Shown piece after piece: positions 39,707 to 49,158 of a stretch of DNA of 64,000 nucleotides. Location of the stretch: NCBI GenBank assembly GCA_938018005.1, contig CALIJG010000019.1:62001-126000 (forward strand). The letters are read 5' to 3'. This stretch comes from an uncultured Candidatus Saccharibacteria bacterium. Lineage in GTDB: Bacteria; Patescibacteriota; Saccharimonadia; Saccharimonadales; Saccharimonadaceae. The first letter of the stretch is position 1. Every line of letters starts with the position of its first letter. The notes beneath the pieces were generated by a model that was not told the origin of the DNA, searched no databases, and saw only the letters and a list, made by a program, of their open reading frames with translations. A program made the position numbers and the translations under genes.

Positions 39707-41317
39707 CTATTGTGCTGATTCTGCGTGGAGACGCCGCTGCTCTTCGGCGGCTTCTTGCTTCTCGACGAAGTCGTAAAGGCAGTCTCTGACAGCGCCCCTG
39801 AGCGTATTGAGATTCTCAACATGCTGGACAAGCGCTTCCATGGGCGATGCTGCCTCGCGCGTAGTTGCCTCTTGCAAAAAGCGAAATACGTCATGATCAT
39901 AACCGATACATTCAAAATAAAGCGTAGCGAGTTCGGCGCTTGGGTTGTCGCGCAGCTGTTGCGCGATCCACTGCTTGACTTTCTCACCTTCTCCTAGCTC
40001 GTCTTTGAGCAAAAGCACATAGAAATGAATCTCCGCTATCTCATCTGTTTGGTAGAAATAATAGTTTACCATGTCCCAGGCGGCCTTCCGAGCGACCGCT
40101 TGCTCGCCATGCTTGGCACAGAGCTTTACAAGATAGTAGTCGTCAAATAACCGTGAAGAAGATCGCTCTGATGGGTGCTTGGTAATGATGGTAATGTAAG
40201 CATCACGAATCCGCTGATCGAAGATAAAGCGCCGGTCGTTTAAGGAATTAACAACAGCGTGGAGTGTATACCCTTCATCCTCGGGTGCAATAACATAAGC
40301 GGAGGCGCGGGCTTGGCGTGTGCCGTCCGGATCTTTGCCATGTATGGCATACTCGGCATCGATTTCTGCCTTGATGTAGGGGCTGATGACATACCGTTTG
40401 AGTTGCTGCGCCTTCGCTACGCCATCATCATCGAATTTGAGAAGGAGCTCGATGATCATGCCCAGTTCTTGCTGAGCTGATGAAATATATTGACTAACTT
40501 CTCGATCCTGTGCGAGTGTTGTTGTCGCAGGGTTATATCTAAAGTGCCGATAGGCCATTTCTTGGCAACGGCTCGCAATCGTGCAAATGCGAGTAAAATC
40601 ATGAGCATCTTGAGTGCGCAAGTGGAGGGTATTGGCATCACTAAGAAGGCGATAAAAAGGCAAATTGATATCATCGCGCTGCATATCTCTGGCGGCAGCA
40701 ATACGAGCATCGAGCGATTCGCGTAGCTCCTGCAAGCGGGCTGCTCCATCTGGTGTATCGCCCATTCTAATATACTCACAATATTGCTGATGAAAGAGCT
40801 CATGTGGCTCAAGATCGGCAGGGATGGTCTGGAGCGAGACAGTGCCAGACTCATCGCGCTGGAGCTCGAGAGTGCTCGACCGCATTGCTTGTGTCGGCTG
40901 CGAATCTGGCAAAATGACATCTAGAAACTCCCAGACATCCTGCTTAATCTTGGGGAGCTCTGCGGCAAGATCGGGGATACCCTTGCTGATCTTCTGTAGG
41001 TCGCGCAGGAGATCGGTTGCGAAGCGTCTACACTCGGCAATGGCCTGTCTATCAAAATAATTATCAGCGTAGGGATCGCAATCAGAGAATCGCATAATGT
41101 GAATCAGGCTAGTAATTACTCGCCACACACTGCTACGCCAGAATAATTCATCCTCTGCTATCGCCTGCTCGAGCAAATCACGATCAAGCAGCTGCTCGCG
41201 ATACTCCGCAATGTAGTAGTCGATCATCGCTTTTATCTTGACTGGGTCGATTGGGAGCTGACTTGCCTGTGGCCTTTGTTGCTGGGTAGCAGTGGTATCA
41301 TCTGAATGATTTGTCAT
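39707..41317 (-). CDS. Large unknown soluble helical protein
   Basis: A 536-residue protein started at 41317 (TATGGT seven bases upstream; a start at 41353 would add MTDFPFLAMVYI). It is almost entirely helical with a periodic, repeat-like texture (ARAWDMVNYYFYQ-, ELATLYFECIGY-type helices), suggesting a TPR-like or other alpha-solenoid scaffold, but no clear 34-residue repeat emerged. No membrane segment, signal peptide or catalytic motif is visible. It converges with recR with a nine-base gap and is divergent from the transglycosylase gene. I do not recognise the family. Confidence 0.7.
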   Translation of the reverse strand: MTNHSDDTTATQQQRPQASQLPIDPVKIKAMIDYYIAEYREQLLDRDLLEQAIAEDELFWRSSVWRVITSLIHIMRFSDCDPYADNYFDRQAIAECRRFATDLLRDLQKISKGIPDLAAELPKIKQDVWEFLDVILPDSQPTQAMRSSTLELQRDESGTVSLQTIPADLEPHELFHQQYCEYIRMGDTPDGAARLQELRESLDARIAAARDMQRDDINLPFYRLLSDANTLHLRTQDAHDFTRICTIASRCQEMAYRHFRYNPATTTLAQDREVSQYISSAQQELGMIIELLLKFDDDGVAKAQQLKRYVISPYIKAEIDAEYAIHGKDPDGTRQARASAYVIAPEDEGYTLHAVVNSLNDRRFIFDQRIRDAYITIITKHPSERSSSRLFDDYYLVKLCAKHGEQAVARKAAWDMVNYYFYQTDEIAEIHFYVLLLKDELGEGEKVKQWIAQQLRDNPSAELATLYFECIGYDHDVFRFLQEATTREAASPMEALVQHVENLNTLRGAVRDCLYDFVEKQEAAEEQRRLHAESAQ

Positions 41318-41510
41318 GATATATACCATAGCGAGGAAAGGGAAATCTGTCAATCAAAAGAACCTTAAATATCAAGACCTCTGCGTTTTCCGTTAGCCTC
41401 TCCACTTACCAGTGTATTCGAGTGGAGTGTAGGAGGGGGTTAAAGAATTATTAAAAGCTATGTCGCATCGAAAGGAGAAACAATATGTGTTTATTTGCTA
41501 TACTAAAACA

Positions 41511-42248
41511 ATGGCAAAATCAAAGAAATGGACGAAAAAGCTAACACGATGGGCGCAGAGTAATCGCTGGGGGCTGATGAGTGCGGCGCTGGTACTTGTG
41601 CTGGTGGGTGGTGTGTATATCGCGTGGCAACGTGGTATGTTGACGAAGCTTATCAAAACACCACAGGACACTGCGAATGCAGCGCTCACGAGCCAAGATA
41701 ATACCTTGCCTATCTGGATGCCAGATACTGTCAAGCGCTGGCAGGGCGAGATTACCAAGCAGGCCCGGCAGTACAATATTTCGCCGCAGCTGGTGGCGAT
41801 TATCATGACGCTAGAATCCGGTGGTTACCCCAAGGCGCACAGTGGTGTAGCCAGTGGTTTGATGCAGGTGACGGATAGCACGGGCAAAGAGATCGCGGCT
41901 AAATTCGTGAAGCCGGCGCGCACAAACTATGATTTATTTGATCCTGAAACAAGCATCGCCTTTGGCGCGGCCTACCTGGCGCATTTACGCGATCAGCTGT
42001 GCGTGCCGCTCGGTAATCTATCCGAGAATGAGTGCGTTGAGCTCGTTGCTGCTGGCTACAATGGTGGCCCAGGTGCAGCGGGTAACCTATACCGCGGCCG
42101 CGGGCTAGAAGCGATCGAGACTCTCAGTTACAGCCGCGATGCCATGAACCTATGGCGCGAGCGGGTAAGTGGCAGTAGCCCCACCTATACACGCTGGTTT
42201 GAGCGCGGCGGCAAGAAGCTGGTAGAGAAGGCGCAGGCAGGCAACTAA
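41511..42248 (+). CDS. Membrane-anchored lytic transglycosylase (SLT domain)
   Basis: A 245-residue protein with a cytoplasmic basic N-terminus, one membrane helix (GLMSAALVLVLVGGVYIAW) and an external SLT domain: IIMTLESGGYPKAHSGVASGLMQV has the catalytic Glu in ES-G, followed by AFGAAYLAHLRDQL and AAGYNGGPGAAG, the hallmark YNgG motif. It cleaves the MurNAc-GlcNAc bond of peptidoglycan. TATACT ends six bases before the ATG at 41511, so the longer frame from 41460 is rejected. It could act in wall remodelling, pilus passage or attack on a host wall. Confidence 0.85.
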   Translation: MAKSKKWTKKLTRWAQSNRWGLMSAALVLVLVGGVYIAWQRGMLTKLIKTPQDTANAALTSQDNTLPIWMPDTVKRWQGEITKQARQYNISPQLVAIIMTLESGGYPKAHSGVASGLMQVTDSTGKEIAAKFVKPARTNYDLFDPETSIAFGAAYLAHLRDQLCVPLGNLSENECVELVAAGYNGGPGAAGNLYRGRGLEAIETLSYSRDAMNLWRERVSGSSPTYTRWFERGGKKLVEKAQAGN

Positions 42249-42288
42249 GGAGCGTTAGTGCTAGTATAGTCTCTGGTATTTTGCTTGG

Positions 42289-42516
42289 TTATTTCTCTGA
42301 ATCCATTTCTCTAGGAGTTGCCGGTTTATCCTTTTCATATGGAGGGAGCGGGAAGCCGTGCCAGTATATCGTTCGTGCGGTGTCTATGAAACCTTTTGTT
42401 CTTTCGGCTAGCTCTAGAAATTTCGCGCCGAATTTTTGCCGCAAGGTTGCTGTCTGATCACTCTCGTGTGCTTGACTAATCTCACTCGCGCTTGGTCTGT
42501 TCTCGTAGTCTGTCAT
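42289..42516 (-). CDS. Small unknown acidic/basic soluble protein
   Basis: A 75-residue protein; the start at 42516 is set by GGAGGA five bases upstream, whereas longer readings to 42675 add an improbable membrane stretch. A polar N-terminus (MTDYENRPSASEISQAHES) leads into an amphipathic helix (LRQKFGAKFLELAERTKGFI) and a short tail with YWHGFPLPPYEKDKPA. It is not recognised. It faces the transglycosylase gene. Confidence 0.45.
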   Translation of the reverse strand: MTDYENRPSASEISQAHESDQTATLRQKFGAKFLELAERTKGFIDTARTIYWHGFPLPPYEKDKPATPREMDSEK

Positions 42517-42712
42517 AGAATCCTCCGCACTAGCACTACTAAAACTACCGTACCATATTTCTATGATGCTATGCAAATAATAATAGACTCCGCTCACTAT
42601 ATTCATCACAATTCGTCCTTGCTTAACTACGACCCTGCGGCTTATATACCAAGCCATAAATCCACCGCACCACACCTCGCGCCTACTGGCAAATTCTGCT
42701 ACACTAAAGAGG

Positions 42713-43717
42713 ATGTTTGATGAAGTGATACGCGCGGTTCAACGCGCAGACAAAATTATTATTATCCAAGCTGAAAATCCCGATGGAGACAGTGTCGGCA
42801 GTAGCCTCGCGCTGGAGGAGATTCTGGGTGATTTGGGCAAACAGGTGACGCTTTATTGCCCGGTGGCAGTGCCCAAATATTTGCGGTATATTCGCGGCTG
42901 GGATCGCGTTACTGATGAGTTTGACAGCAGTGCTGAGCTGGCGATTATTGTTGATACCAGTGCAGATATCTTGCTCAGTAAGGTGCTCGAAGCACCGAGT
43001 GCTCGCGCCTTCCTTACGACGCACCCAGTGCTCGTGCTGGACCACCACGCGACGGAGAGTACCCTAAGCTTTGACCATACACTTATCAATCAAGATGTGG
43101 TGGCGACTGGCGAGCTCATCTACAATCTTGCGCAGCATGCTCAGTGGGCGATCAACCCACAAGCGGCAGAGAACCTCCTCATCGCAATCATGAGCGATAG
43201 CCTGGGCTTGACGACGCAAAACACCACAGCCGACTCCATCCAGACCGTCGCAGAGCTGACCCGGCTGGGCGCAAGCAATGCCGCCATTGAGGTGCGCCGC
43301 CGTGACTTTATGAAAAAAGCGCCAGAGATCCTTCGCTACAAAGGGCGCTTGATCGAGCGGATCGAGTATATGCTAGATGGCCGCCTGGCACTCATCCATA
43401 TCCCGTGGGAGGAGATCCAGGAATATAGCGATCAATATAACCCCAGTATGCTCGTGCTAGACGAGATGCGCTTGGTAGAGGGGGTAGATGTGGCGATTGC
43501 TATCAAGACCTACCCCGATGGCAAGCTGACTGGCAAGATCCGGAGTAATGCGCCAGTAGCGGCAATGATTGCTGGCTACTTTGGTGGTGGTGGCCATTCC
43601 TATGCAGCGGGTTGGCGGATGTATGAGGATTACCAGCTGGCGATGCGTGAGATCGTCGAGGCAGCCAGCCGGGCCTTCGTTGAGTATGATGAGAGTGAGG
43701 CAGCCCATGGCGATTAA
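42713..43717 (+). CDS. DHH/DHHA1 phosphoesterase (NrnA-like)
   Basis: A 334-residue protein of the bifunctional oligoribonuclease/pAp-phosphatase type. Motifs: ENPDGDSVGSSLAL (motif I), LAIIVDTS (II), VLVLDHHATE (DHH, III), a GELIY segment, MSDSLGLTT (IV), and the DHHA1 motif FGGGGHSYAAG. The His that normally precedes motif I (H-x-N-P-D-G-D) is replaced by Ala. TACACT ends seven bases before the ATG. It overlaps cysS by eleven bases, so the two are co-translated. Substrates may be nanoRNA, pAp or a cyclic dinucleotide. Confidence 0.82.
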   Translation: MFDEVIRAVQRADKIIIIQAENPDGDSVGSSLALEEILGDLGKQVTLYCPVAVPKYLRYIRGWDRVTDEFDSSAELAIIVDTSADILLSKVLEAPSARAFLTTHPVLVLDHHATESTLSFDHTLINQDVVATGELIYNLAQHAQWAINPQAAENLLIAIMSDSLGLTTQNTTADSIQTVAELTRLGASNAAIEVRRRDFMKKAPEILRYKGRLIERIEYMLDGRLALIHIPWEEIQEYSDQYNPSMLVLDEMRLVEGVDVAIAIKTYPDGKLTGKIRSNAPVAAMIAGYFGGGGHSYAAGWRMYEDYQLAMREIVEAASRAFVEYDESEAAHGD

Positions 43718-45185
43718 GTTTGCTAATACACTGACCCGTCACCTCGATACTTTTGTGCCGCTCCAGCCTGGCAAGGTGTCGCTCTACACCTGTGGGCCAA
43801 CAGTGTATAACTATTTGCATGTTGGCAACTGGGCGGCATATATCTACTGGGATATCCTGGTGCGCATGCTCCAGGCGGAGGGCTACGAGGTGGAGCGTGT
43901 GATGAATATCACTGATGTCGGCCACCTGACAAGCGATGCTGATGAAGGTGAAGACAAGCTCGAGAAGGGTGCGCGCCGCGAGGGTAAGACTGCTTGGCAG
44001 ATTGCTAAATTCTACGCTGATGACTTCATCCGCGGGATGAACGCGTTGCACTTAACACCGCCGAGTCAGCTGGCCCGTGCTACCGACTATATCGACGAGC
44101 AAATCCAGCTTGCCATTACGCTCAAGCGCAAGGGGCACACCTACCAGACGAGTGATGGGATTTATTTTGATACCAGTACTTTCCCGGCCTATGCAGACTT
44201 TGCCCGGCTCGATCTGCGAGCCTTGCGGGCGGGGGCACGGATTGGCCCCAATAGCGAGAAGCGCCACGCGAGCGACTTTGCTCTATGGAAGTTCTCGCCA
44301 ACTGGTGTCAAGCGCGACATGGAGTGGCCCACACCACCGGAGCTGCTTGACCAGATACCAACAGACGGCGCGCCAGTGATGGGCTTCCCGGGGTGGCACT
44401 TGGAATGCTCGGCGATTGCAATGCACTTCCTTGGCGCGACGCTCGACATCCACACTGGTGGGATTGATCATATTCCTGTGCACCACAGCAACGAGATTGC
44501 TCAAAGCGAGGCTGCGACAAGCCAACCCTTTGCCCACTACTGGCTGCACTGCAACCACCTCAAGGTTAATGGCACGAAGATCAGCAAGAGCCTGGGCAAT
44601 GGTTACACCTTGACCGACCTCGCTGAGCGGGGCTACACCCCCATGGAGTACAAGTTATTCGTCTTACAAAGCCACTACTCGCACGAGGGGAACTTTAGCT
44701 GGGAAAACCTCAGTGCAGCGCGCAACCGCCTGCGCAAGTGGTATGAAGTGGCGTGCCTGCGCCACCAGACGTATGAGAGTCTGGATGATGACCAGCGTAA
44801 GAGTGACGAACAATCGGGCCATGTATCGCTTCTGGCAGCAAGTGGGGCAGTGCGCGAGGCGCTCGCAAATGACCTTAATACCCCCGAGGCGCTGCGGCTC
44901 ATCGACGAAGCGTTTGATCGGGTGCTAGCGCGACCACTGGCAGCAGTGTATCATCGTGGATTGGAGGAGTTGCTAGCGGCGATTGATCAGCTACTTGGCC
45001 TCGACCTCTGTGAGTCGACACCAGACATTACTGATGAAGCTAAGCAGCTCATCCTCCAGCGCCAGCGTGCTCGCGAAGCCCGCGACTGGCCCGCAGCCGA
45101 CCGCCTGCGCACCGAGCTCGCCACGCAGCACATTGCCGTGCGCGACACACCGCAAGGGCCAGTGTGGTGGTGGGCAGAGAAATAA
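43707..45185 (+). CDS. cysS: Cysteinyl-tRNA synthetase
   Basis: A 492-residue class I synthetase. LYTCGPTVYNYLHVGN carries the first zinc Cys and the HIGH variant HVGN; GWHLECSAIAMHFLG, HTGGIDHIPVHHSNEIAQSE supply the other zinc ligands (Cys, His, Glu); KISKSLGN is the KMSKS loop. The C-terminal anticodon-binding part is complete. The ATG at 43707 lies inside the preceding phosphoesterase gene. One base after its stop the next gene begins, giving a three-gene operon. Confidence 0.94.
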   Translation: MAIKFANTLTRHLDTFVPLQPGKVSLYTCGPTVYNYLHVGNWAAYIYWDILVRMLQAEGYEVERVMNITDVGHLTSDADEGEDKLEKGARREGKTAWQIAKFYADDFIRGMNALHLTPPSQLARATDYIDEQIQLAITLKRKGHTYQTSDGIYFDTSTFPAYADFARLDLRALRAGARIGPNSEKRHASDFALWKFSPTGVKRDMEWPTPPELLDQIPTDGAPVMGFPGWHLECSAIAMHFLGATLDIHTGGIDHIPVHHSNEIAQSEAATSQPFAHYWLHCNHLKVNGTKISKSLGNGYTLTDLAERGYTPMEYKLFVLQSHYSHEGNFSWENLSAARNRLRKWYEVACLRHQTYESLDDDQRKSDEQSGHVSLLAASGAVREALANDLNTPEALRLIDEAFDRVLARPLAAVYHRGLEELLAAIDQLLGLDLCESTPDITDEAKQLILQRQRAREARDWPAADRLRTELATQHIAVRDTPQGPVWWWAEK

Positions 45186-45186
45186 T

Positions 45187-45885
45187 ATGCACGAAACTCT
45201 ATCAGGAAAAACTGCTACACCACAGGCAGAGCAAGAACCATCACAATCAGACCAGAAGATTGCCGCCTTGACTACGGTATATGATGCAGTGCGGCGCAGA
45301 GCATATGAGAATAGCGAATATAACAATCACGACATCAACGAAGCGACGATTATACTGGGCGACCTCATTGCGTGTGAAGCGTGCCTCAGTGCTGGGCTAC
45401 CGCCTGAGGATCTGCCACTGACTGAGCGGACGGGCTATGATGCAGACAAAACTCTACCAGAGAATATTGACCTCGCCATTGCGGCATACCTGCCAGACTA
45501 TGCCGAGAAATTATCAAACCTTGGCTACGACGAATATAACGCATCCGAGGAGATGCCCGACGCAGTATGGCAAACACTAGAGCCTGGTGCGTCTAATGAG
45601 CCAGTGGCAGCAGCGCCGCTTGTCGATCCGCTACGTGCGCTGGTGCTGATGCATCATTATTACAATCTAGTCGTTGCACCGATTGAATATGGCAGTGAGG
45701 GAGGGCCACGCTACGATTGGTCGTCGCCCGATACACTCGAGACAACAGGGCTTATTGCACCAGTTGTGCAGCTATGTATGCGAGGCCAAAAGGTGGTGCA
45801 CCGCTGCGTACCGAGAGAGTATTATGATGCGATGAACCATGCACAGGGCAGTAGTGTGATAGCACAAAATGGCGATGGTGTATAG
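45187..45885 (+). CDS. Unknown soluble protein in the cysS operon
   Basis: A 232-residue protein beginning one base after the cysS stop. It is acidic, with a polar N-terminal ~25 residues, a helical part (DINEATIILGDLIACEACLSAGLPPEDL) and a C-terminal part with MHHYYNLVVAPIEYG and MRGQKVVHRCVPREYYDAM. No catalytic motif or membrane segment is visible. The following small genes resemble actinobacterial immunity/secretion-associated families, and this gene may belong to that group. Family unknown. Confidence 0.6.
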   Translation: MHETLSGKTATPQAEQEPSQSDQKIAALTTVYDAVRRRAYENSEYNNHDINEATIILGDLIACEACLSAGLPPEDLPLTERTGYDADKTLPENIDLAIAAYLPDYAEKLSNLGYDEYNASEEMPDAVWQTLEPGASNEPVAAAPLVDPLRALVLMHHYYNLVVAPIEYGSEGGPRYDWSSPDTLETTGLIAPVVQLCMRGQKVVHRCVPREYYDAMNHAQGSSVIAQNGDGV

Positions 45886-45913
45886 GATATGATGGTGGTA
45901 TAATACTATCATC

Positions 45914-46381
45914 ATGACATGGAACAGCATTACCCCACAAAAATTTGTCGAACTTGTAAATTACTGGGTCAACCAAGATTGGCCACTCACGGAAGATAAG
46001 TTGACAGCGGCTATGGAAAAACTAGGCTGGGACGAAAGTGACGCGAGTAGTATTGCTAAAGATATTCCAGTTAACCAGCCGAGACTGAGCGCGACCACAT
46101 CCGATCCGGTTAGAGGGCTTGACATAATCTCGTGGAGTTTAACAGATATTGATACAACAAAATCAGTTGAACAAGACAGATTTATGAACGACGCTTTTGT
46201 CGGTTATGTGGAAGCTGGCACTGCCGTTTGGGGTAGGCCCCGAATCAAGCGTGATGCTGAGCGTGAAATTGCATACTGGAAGACAGAAAATGGCTGTGAG
46301 TTTCAAATATCCAATCGGCGTTCAGCTATCGCCATACACATCTTTTCTCCGCAGTATGCGAAAGTATACAATAGTATCTAA
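45914..46381 (+). CDS. Small protein resembling actinobacterial DUF6301
   Basis: A 155-residue protein with TATAAT nine bases before the ATG. The N-terminus (FVELVNYWVNQDWPLTEDKL, then KLGWDES) and the C-terminal VWGRPRIKRD...EIAYWKTENGCEFQISNRRSAIAIHIFSP follow the order I remember for DUF6301, a family of small soluble proteins found largely in Actinobacteria. This is from memory and unverified. It is followed after two bases by the next gene. Confidence 0.45.
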   Translation: MTWNSITPQKFVELVNYWVNQDWPLTEDKLTAAMEKLGWDESDASSIAKDIPVNQPRLSATTSDPVRGLDIISWSLTDIDTTKSVEQDRFMNDAFVGYVEAGTAVWGRPRIKRDAEREIAYWKTENGCEFQISNRRSAIAIHIFSPQYAKVYNSI

Positions 46382-46383
46382 GC

Positions 46384-46920
46384 ATGACGGTTTCAACGAT
46401 GCGCCAAATCTCCTGGACACAGTTTGAGAATAGACTTGCTCGCGCACTCATGCGCGCTGGTGATCGCGTACACATTGTACTGATCCCCGAATTGTCTACA
46501 GAATATATGACACAGTACCTTCACTACGTTGTTAGCGACACGGCGATTGTCTGTGAACTACATCTGCCTCCACAGACGCGGAATGCATCAAGTGTGCACA
46601 AATCCAGTGCTATCAGCGCTATGGTCAATCAAGGGTGGCAGCAGAGTAATGAAAATGAAGTTTACTCGCGCCATCTCCTGCTGCCGACGTATAGTTCGGC
46701 GTATGTCTCACTCGCAGCACAATCAATCCACATCCTGCGTGACGTAATACAGGTCAGTGAACCATCTTCATTGACTTACTACGCATGGCGTGCTCCTGAA
46801 GAACTAGAAGATGGTCGTTACTACTCCGCAGAAGAGGTAGATGAACTAGACGAAGGTGAGGATCCGCTTGAGGTTGATTTGGGGATTGAGATGGCTTCGA
46901 GGCGACCAGAGTTATTATAG
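46384..46920 (+). CDS. YbjN/TY-Chap-like small protein
   Basis: A 178-residue protein starting two bases after the previous stop. SWTQFENRLARALMRAGDRVHIVLI at the start, a central GWQQSNENEVYSRHLLLP and a later LAAQSIHILRDVIQVSEPSSLTYYAW follow the layout of type III secretion chaperone-like TY-Chap/YbjN domains of Actinobacteria, with the conserved GW-x-P and P-x-x-L-x-Y-x-A-W. The acidic C-terminal tail (DELDEGEDPLEVDLG) is extra. The assignment is by recollection only. It is probably acquired together with its neighbours. Confidence 0.45.
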   Translation: MTVSTMRQISWTQFENRLARALMRAGDRVHIVLIPELSTEYMTQYLHYVVSDTAIVCELHLPPQTRNASSVHKSSAISAMVNQGWQQSNENEVYSRHLLLPTYSSAYVSLAAQSIHILRDVIQVSEPSSLTYYAWRAPEELEDGRYYSAEEVDELDEGEDPLEVDLGIEMASRRPELL

Positions 46921-46944
46921 ATTATTACACAGCAGGAAAATAAT

Positions 46945-47445
46945 ATGCCAACGAATCCAGACAATAATACCCAATCAGATAGTCAACGCGAGCTTGCAGC
47001 ATACACACAGAAGCATGCACAGTATTTCATCGACTATATGTCAAAAGCACTGGGGCATGACCTTCATGGTATGCTTGATTATTCAGTAAAGAGTCTTGCA
47101 GTGGTGGATGATGTGCTTGATGTACTCTATCGAGAAGCTGCCGATACTACATCAAAGAACCATATGTTTATTCTTGAGACAAAAGATGCGGTAGCGATGG
47201 ATGCAGGTTGTTATATCCTTGAGGTTGCCAAGCGAAACTTCGGTGGACGCTACGCGTGGATTACTGAGTGGAATGAGCCGACAATCGTGACAGGAGAGCC
47301 AGAGTATAGTGTTTCTCTTGGTGCGTGCAGTAAGGCTAAGGGGCGGATTGATAATGGTGATGAGGACAATATTCCCTTTTTCTTTGATGGGTATGTCGAG
47401 AGGGTTACACGTCCACGGCCTGGACAGGAAATATTTATTAGTTAG
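46945..47445 (+). CDS. Small immunity-like or DUF3806-like protein
   Basis: A 166-residue soluble protein with AGGA eight bases before the ATG. The core (DYSVKSLAVVDDVLDVLYR, then AGCYILEVAKRNFGGRYAWI and PEYSVSLGACSKAKGRIDNG) resembles DUF3806-type and bacterial toxin-immunity folds, which have LG.Y.GEV....GG.W. It is the last of three small genes in a row. The assignment is weak. Confidence 0.42.
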   Translation: MPTNPDNNTQSDSQRELAAYTQKHAQYFIDYMSKALGHDLHGMLDYSVKSLAVVDDVLDVLYREAADTTSKNHMFILETKDAVAMDAGCYILEVAKRNFGGRYAWITEWNEPTIVTGEPEYSVSLGACSKAKGRIDNGDEDNIPFFFDGYVERVTRPRPGQEIFIS

Positions 47446-47528
47446 AGTGTTTAAATCTTTATTCTTCGCTAACTTATATGTAGATATATCGTAAGATTCT
47501 TACTGGCGTGGCTCTCGCTGTGAGGTTT

Positions 47529-48662
47529 CTATCCCTCGCCCTTAATCTTCTCCACCAGCTTGGCTAGTGGCTTGGTGGATTCTTCGCGGGCGCGAGCGTT
47601 GTGCTCGAGGTAGTCGTCTAGCAGAACTTTGCAGCAGCCAGCGATGGGGATGGAGATGAGACCACCGATGATGCCAAAGATATAGAGGCCGATGGTGATG
47701 GCAACAAGGACAACTAGTGGCGTGAGATCAATTTTGCGCGACTGAATGGTGGGCGAGATGAAGTTATTCTCGATCTGCTGGTAGATGACGAAAAATGCCG
47801 CAAAGATGAGGCCACCTGGCAAGGCATTAAAGGCAAGCAAGAGGGAGATCATTACCCCAGCAATCGTCGCACCAAACATAGGGATGAGCGCCAAGACGAA
47901 GGTGACGGCAATGGTAACGAGCGCAAGGTTGCTCGGAATAGCCGAGAAAAAGAGGCTCAGCACAAAGACCGCCGCCCCAGCAAACAGCGCGCCGATGCCC
48001 GAGATCGTAAGCTGCCCCGTCACATAGCCTGCTACCACAGCATGCATGCGATGGGCGACCTTCTTGTGGCGTTCCATCGTAGATTGGTCGCGGTAGAGCC
48101 CCCAAAAGCGCTCTGCCCAGGCTGGCCCTTCCGTCAGCATCAAGAAGGTGAGGACGAGCACCAAGAACCCTGAGCCGACTGCAGAGAAGACGGAGCTAAT
48201 ACCGGCAAGGAGGTTGCCGCTAAGGCCACGCGTCCAGGATTCAACACTGCTGCGAGCACTCTCTACTACTTGATCCACCTGCGCTTGGATATGATACTGC
48301 TCGGCAAAAGCACCAAAGCTATGCCACTGCTCGCCCGCTGTATGGACCATCCCCGGCAGGGCATCGACAAACTTGCTTGTCTGCTGGACGATAGGTGGTA
48401 CCACGAGCACAAGAACCACTCCAAGTAGCGCCACAATGCTAATGAAGGCAAGTGCGGTGCTGAGTGTGCGGCTGCGGTTAGGCAGGCGCTCGACGATGGC
48501 ATTGACCGGCCCATTGAGTGCCAGCGCGAGGAACCCCGCCGTGCCAATCATAATCAAGGCAGTCTGCGCCAGATAAATCGCGAGGATTGCAAAGGCAAAA
48601 CCAATTACTACCAGCCAAAACCGCACAAAGGTCTTCGTGTCTATCTCTATCCGTACTCTCAT
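47529..48662 (-). CDS. AI-2E/PerM family membrane transporter
   Basis: A 377-residue protein with about eight helices in the PerM pattern: an N-terminal pair, LLGVVLVLVVPPIVQQ, an external coiled region, then VLTFLMLTEGPAWAERFWGL, VAGYVTGQLTISGIGALFAG and NFISPTIQSRKIDLTPLVVLVAITIG with LISIPIAG near the end. The family covers putative peptide/autoinducer exporters and Na+/H+ antiporters; the substrate is unknown. TATACT ends seven bases before the ATG. Confidence 0.83.
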   Translation of the reverse strand: MRVRIEIDTKTFVRFWLVVIGFAFAILAIYLAQTALIMIGTAGFLALALNGPVNAIVERLPNRSRTLSTALAFISIVALLGVVLVLVVPPIVQQTSKFVDALPGMVHTAGEQWHSFGAFAEQYHIQAQVDQVVESARSSVESWTRGLSGNLLAGISSVFSAVGSGFLVLVLTFLMLTEGPAWAERFWGLYRDQSTMERHKKVAHRMHAVVAGYVTGQLTISGIGALFAGAAVFVLSLFFSAIPSNLALVTIAVTFVLALIPMFGATIAGVMISLLLAFNALPGGLIFAAFFVIYQQIENNFISPTIQSRKIDLTPLVVLVAITIGLYIFGIIGGLISIPIAGCCKVLLDDYLEHNARAREESTKPLAKLVEKIKGEG

Positions 48663-48861
48663 ACTCTTTAGTATACCACGATTTGCTGATCGATTAGCGG
48701 CAAGAATACAACGGTAGAGTGGTGTGTGGCTCTATGTTATTTTTGCTTAAGTGAGAAACAACTCAGATGATTGCCGACAGTGTAAATCGCTTGTCCTATT
48801 ACTGGACGTCATCAAACAGAACCCATGGAGACGTATAGCACCCTTTGGTTGTGCTTTGATA

Positions 48862-49086
48862 TTACTCTACAATCACCGTCATCCGCACCATCAAACACAG
48901 CAAGACAAGTCCTGTGCCAGCCAGCACCGAGACGGCGATGGTCATGCGGTTGGGGTAGTAGTCGACCGTCTCAGTCTGCTTGGCGTGGCGCGATGAGGAG
49001 TGAGTGGCTGGTGCGCTGGTGCGCTTCAACGGCTTTTTGTCCGTTGGTTTGGTTTTAATTACAGTGGTGTGTGGAGCTTTTGTCAT
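48862..49086 (-). CDS. Small single-pass membrane protein
   Basis: A 74-residue protein with a basic, Thr/Lys-rich N-terminal half (TKPTDKKPLKRTSAPATHSS) and a C-terminal membrane helix (MTIAVSVLAGTGLVLLCLMV). TATACT ends six bases before the ATG. It is divergent from the P-type ATPase gene and could be a regulator of it, as small membrane proteins often are, but nothing shows this directly. The 200 bases beyond its stop show no gene. Confidence 0.6.
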   Translation of the reverse strand: MTKAPHTTVIKTKPTDKKPLKRTSAPATHSSSRHAKQTETVDYYPNRMTIAVSVLAGTGLVLLCLMVRMTVIVE

Positions 49087-49158
49087 GGCTCTAGTATACG
49101 CCGATGCGTGGTGATTTGTCCAGAATGCTTATGCTTGGTGTGCTATAATAGATCTATT

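Noticed and set aside
41485..41544. 19-codon frame with AAAGGAG ribosome binding site overlapping the start of the transglycosylase gene
   Set aside because: It overlaps the TATACT box of the real gene and has no protein-like features; the purine run is probably chance.
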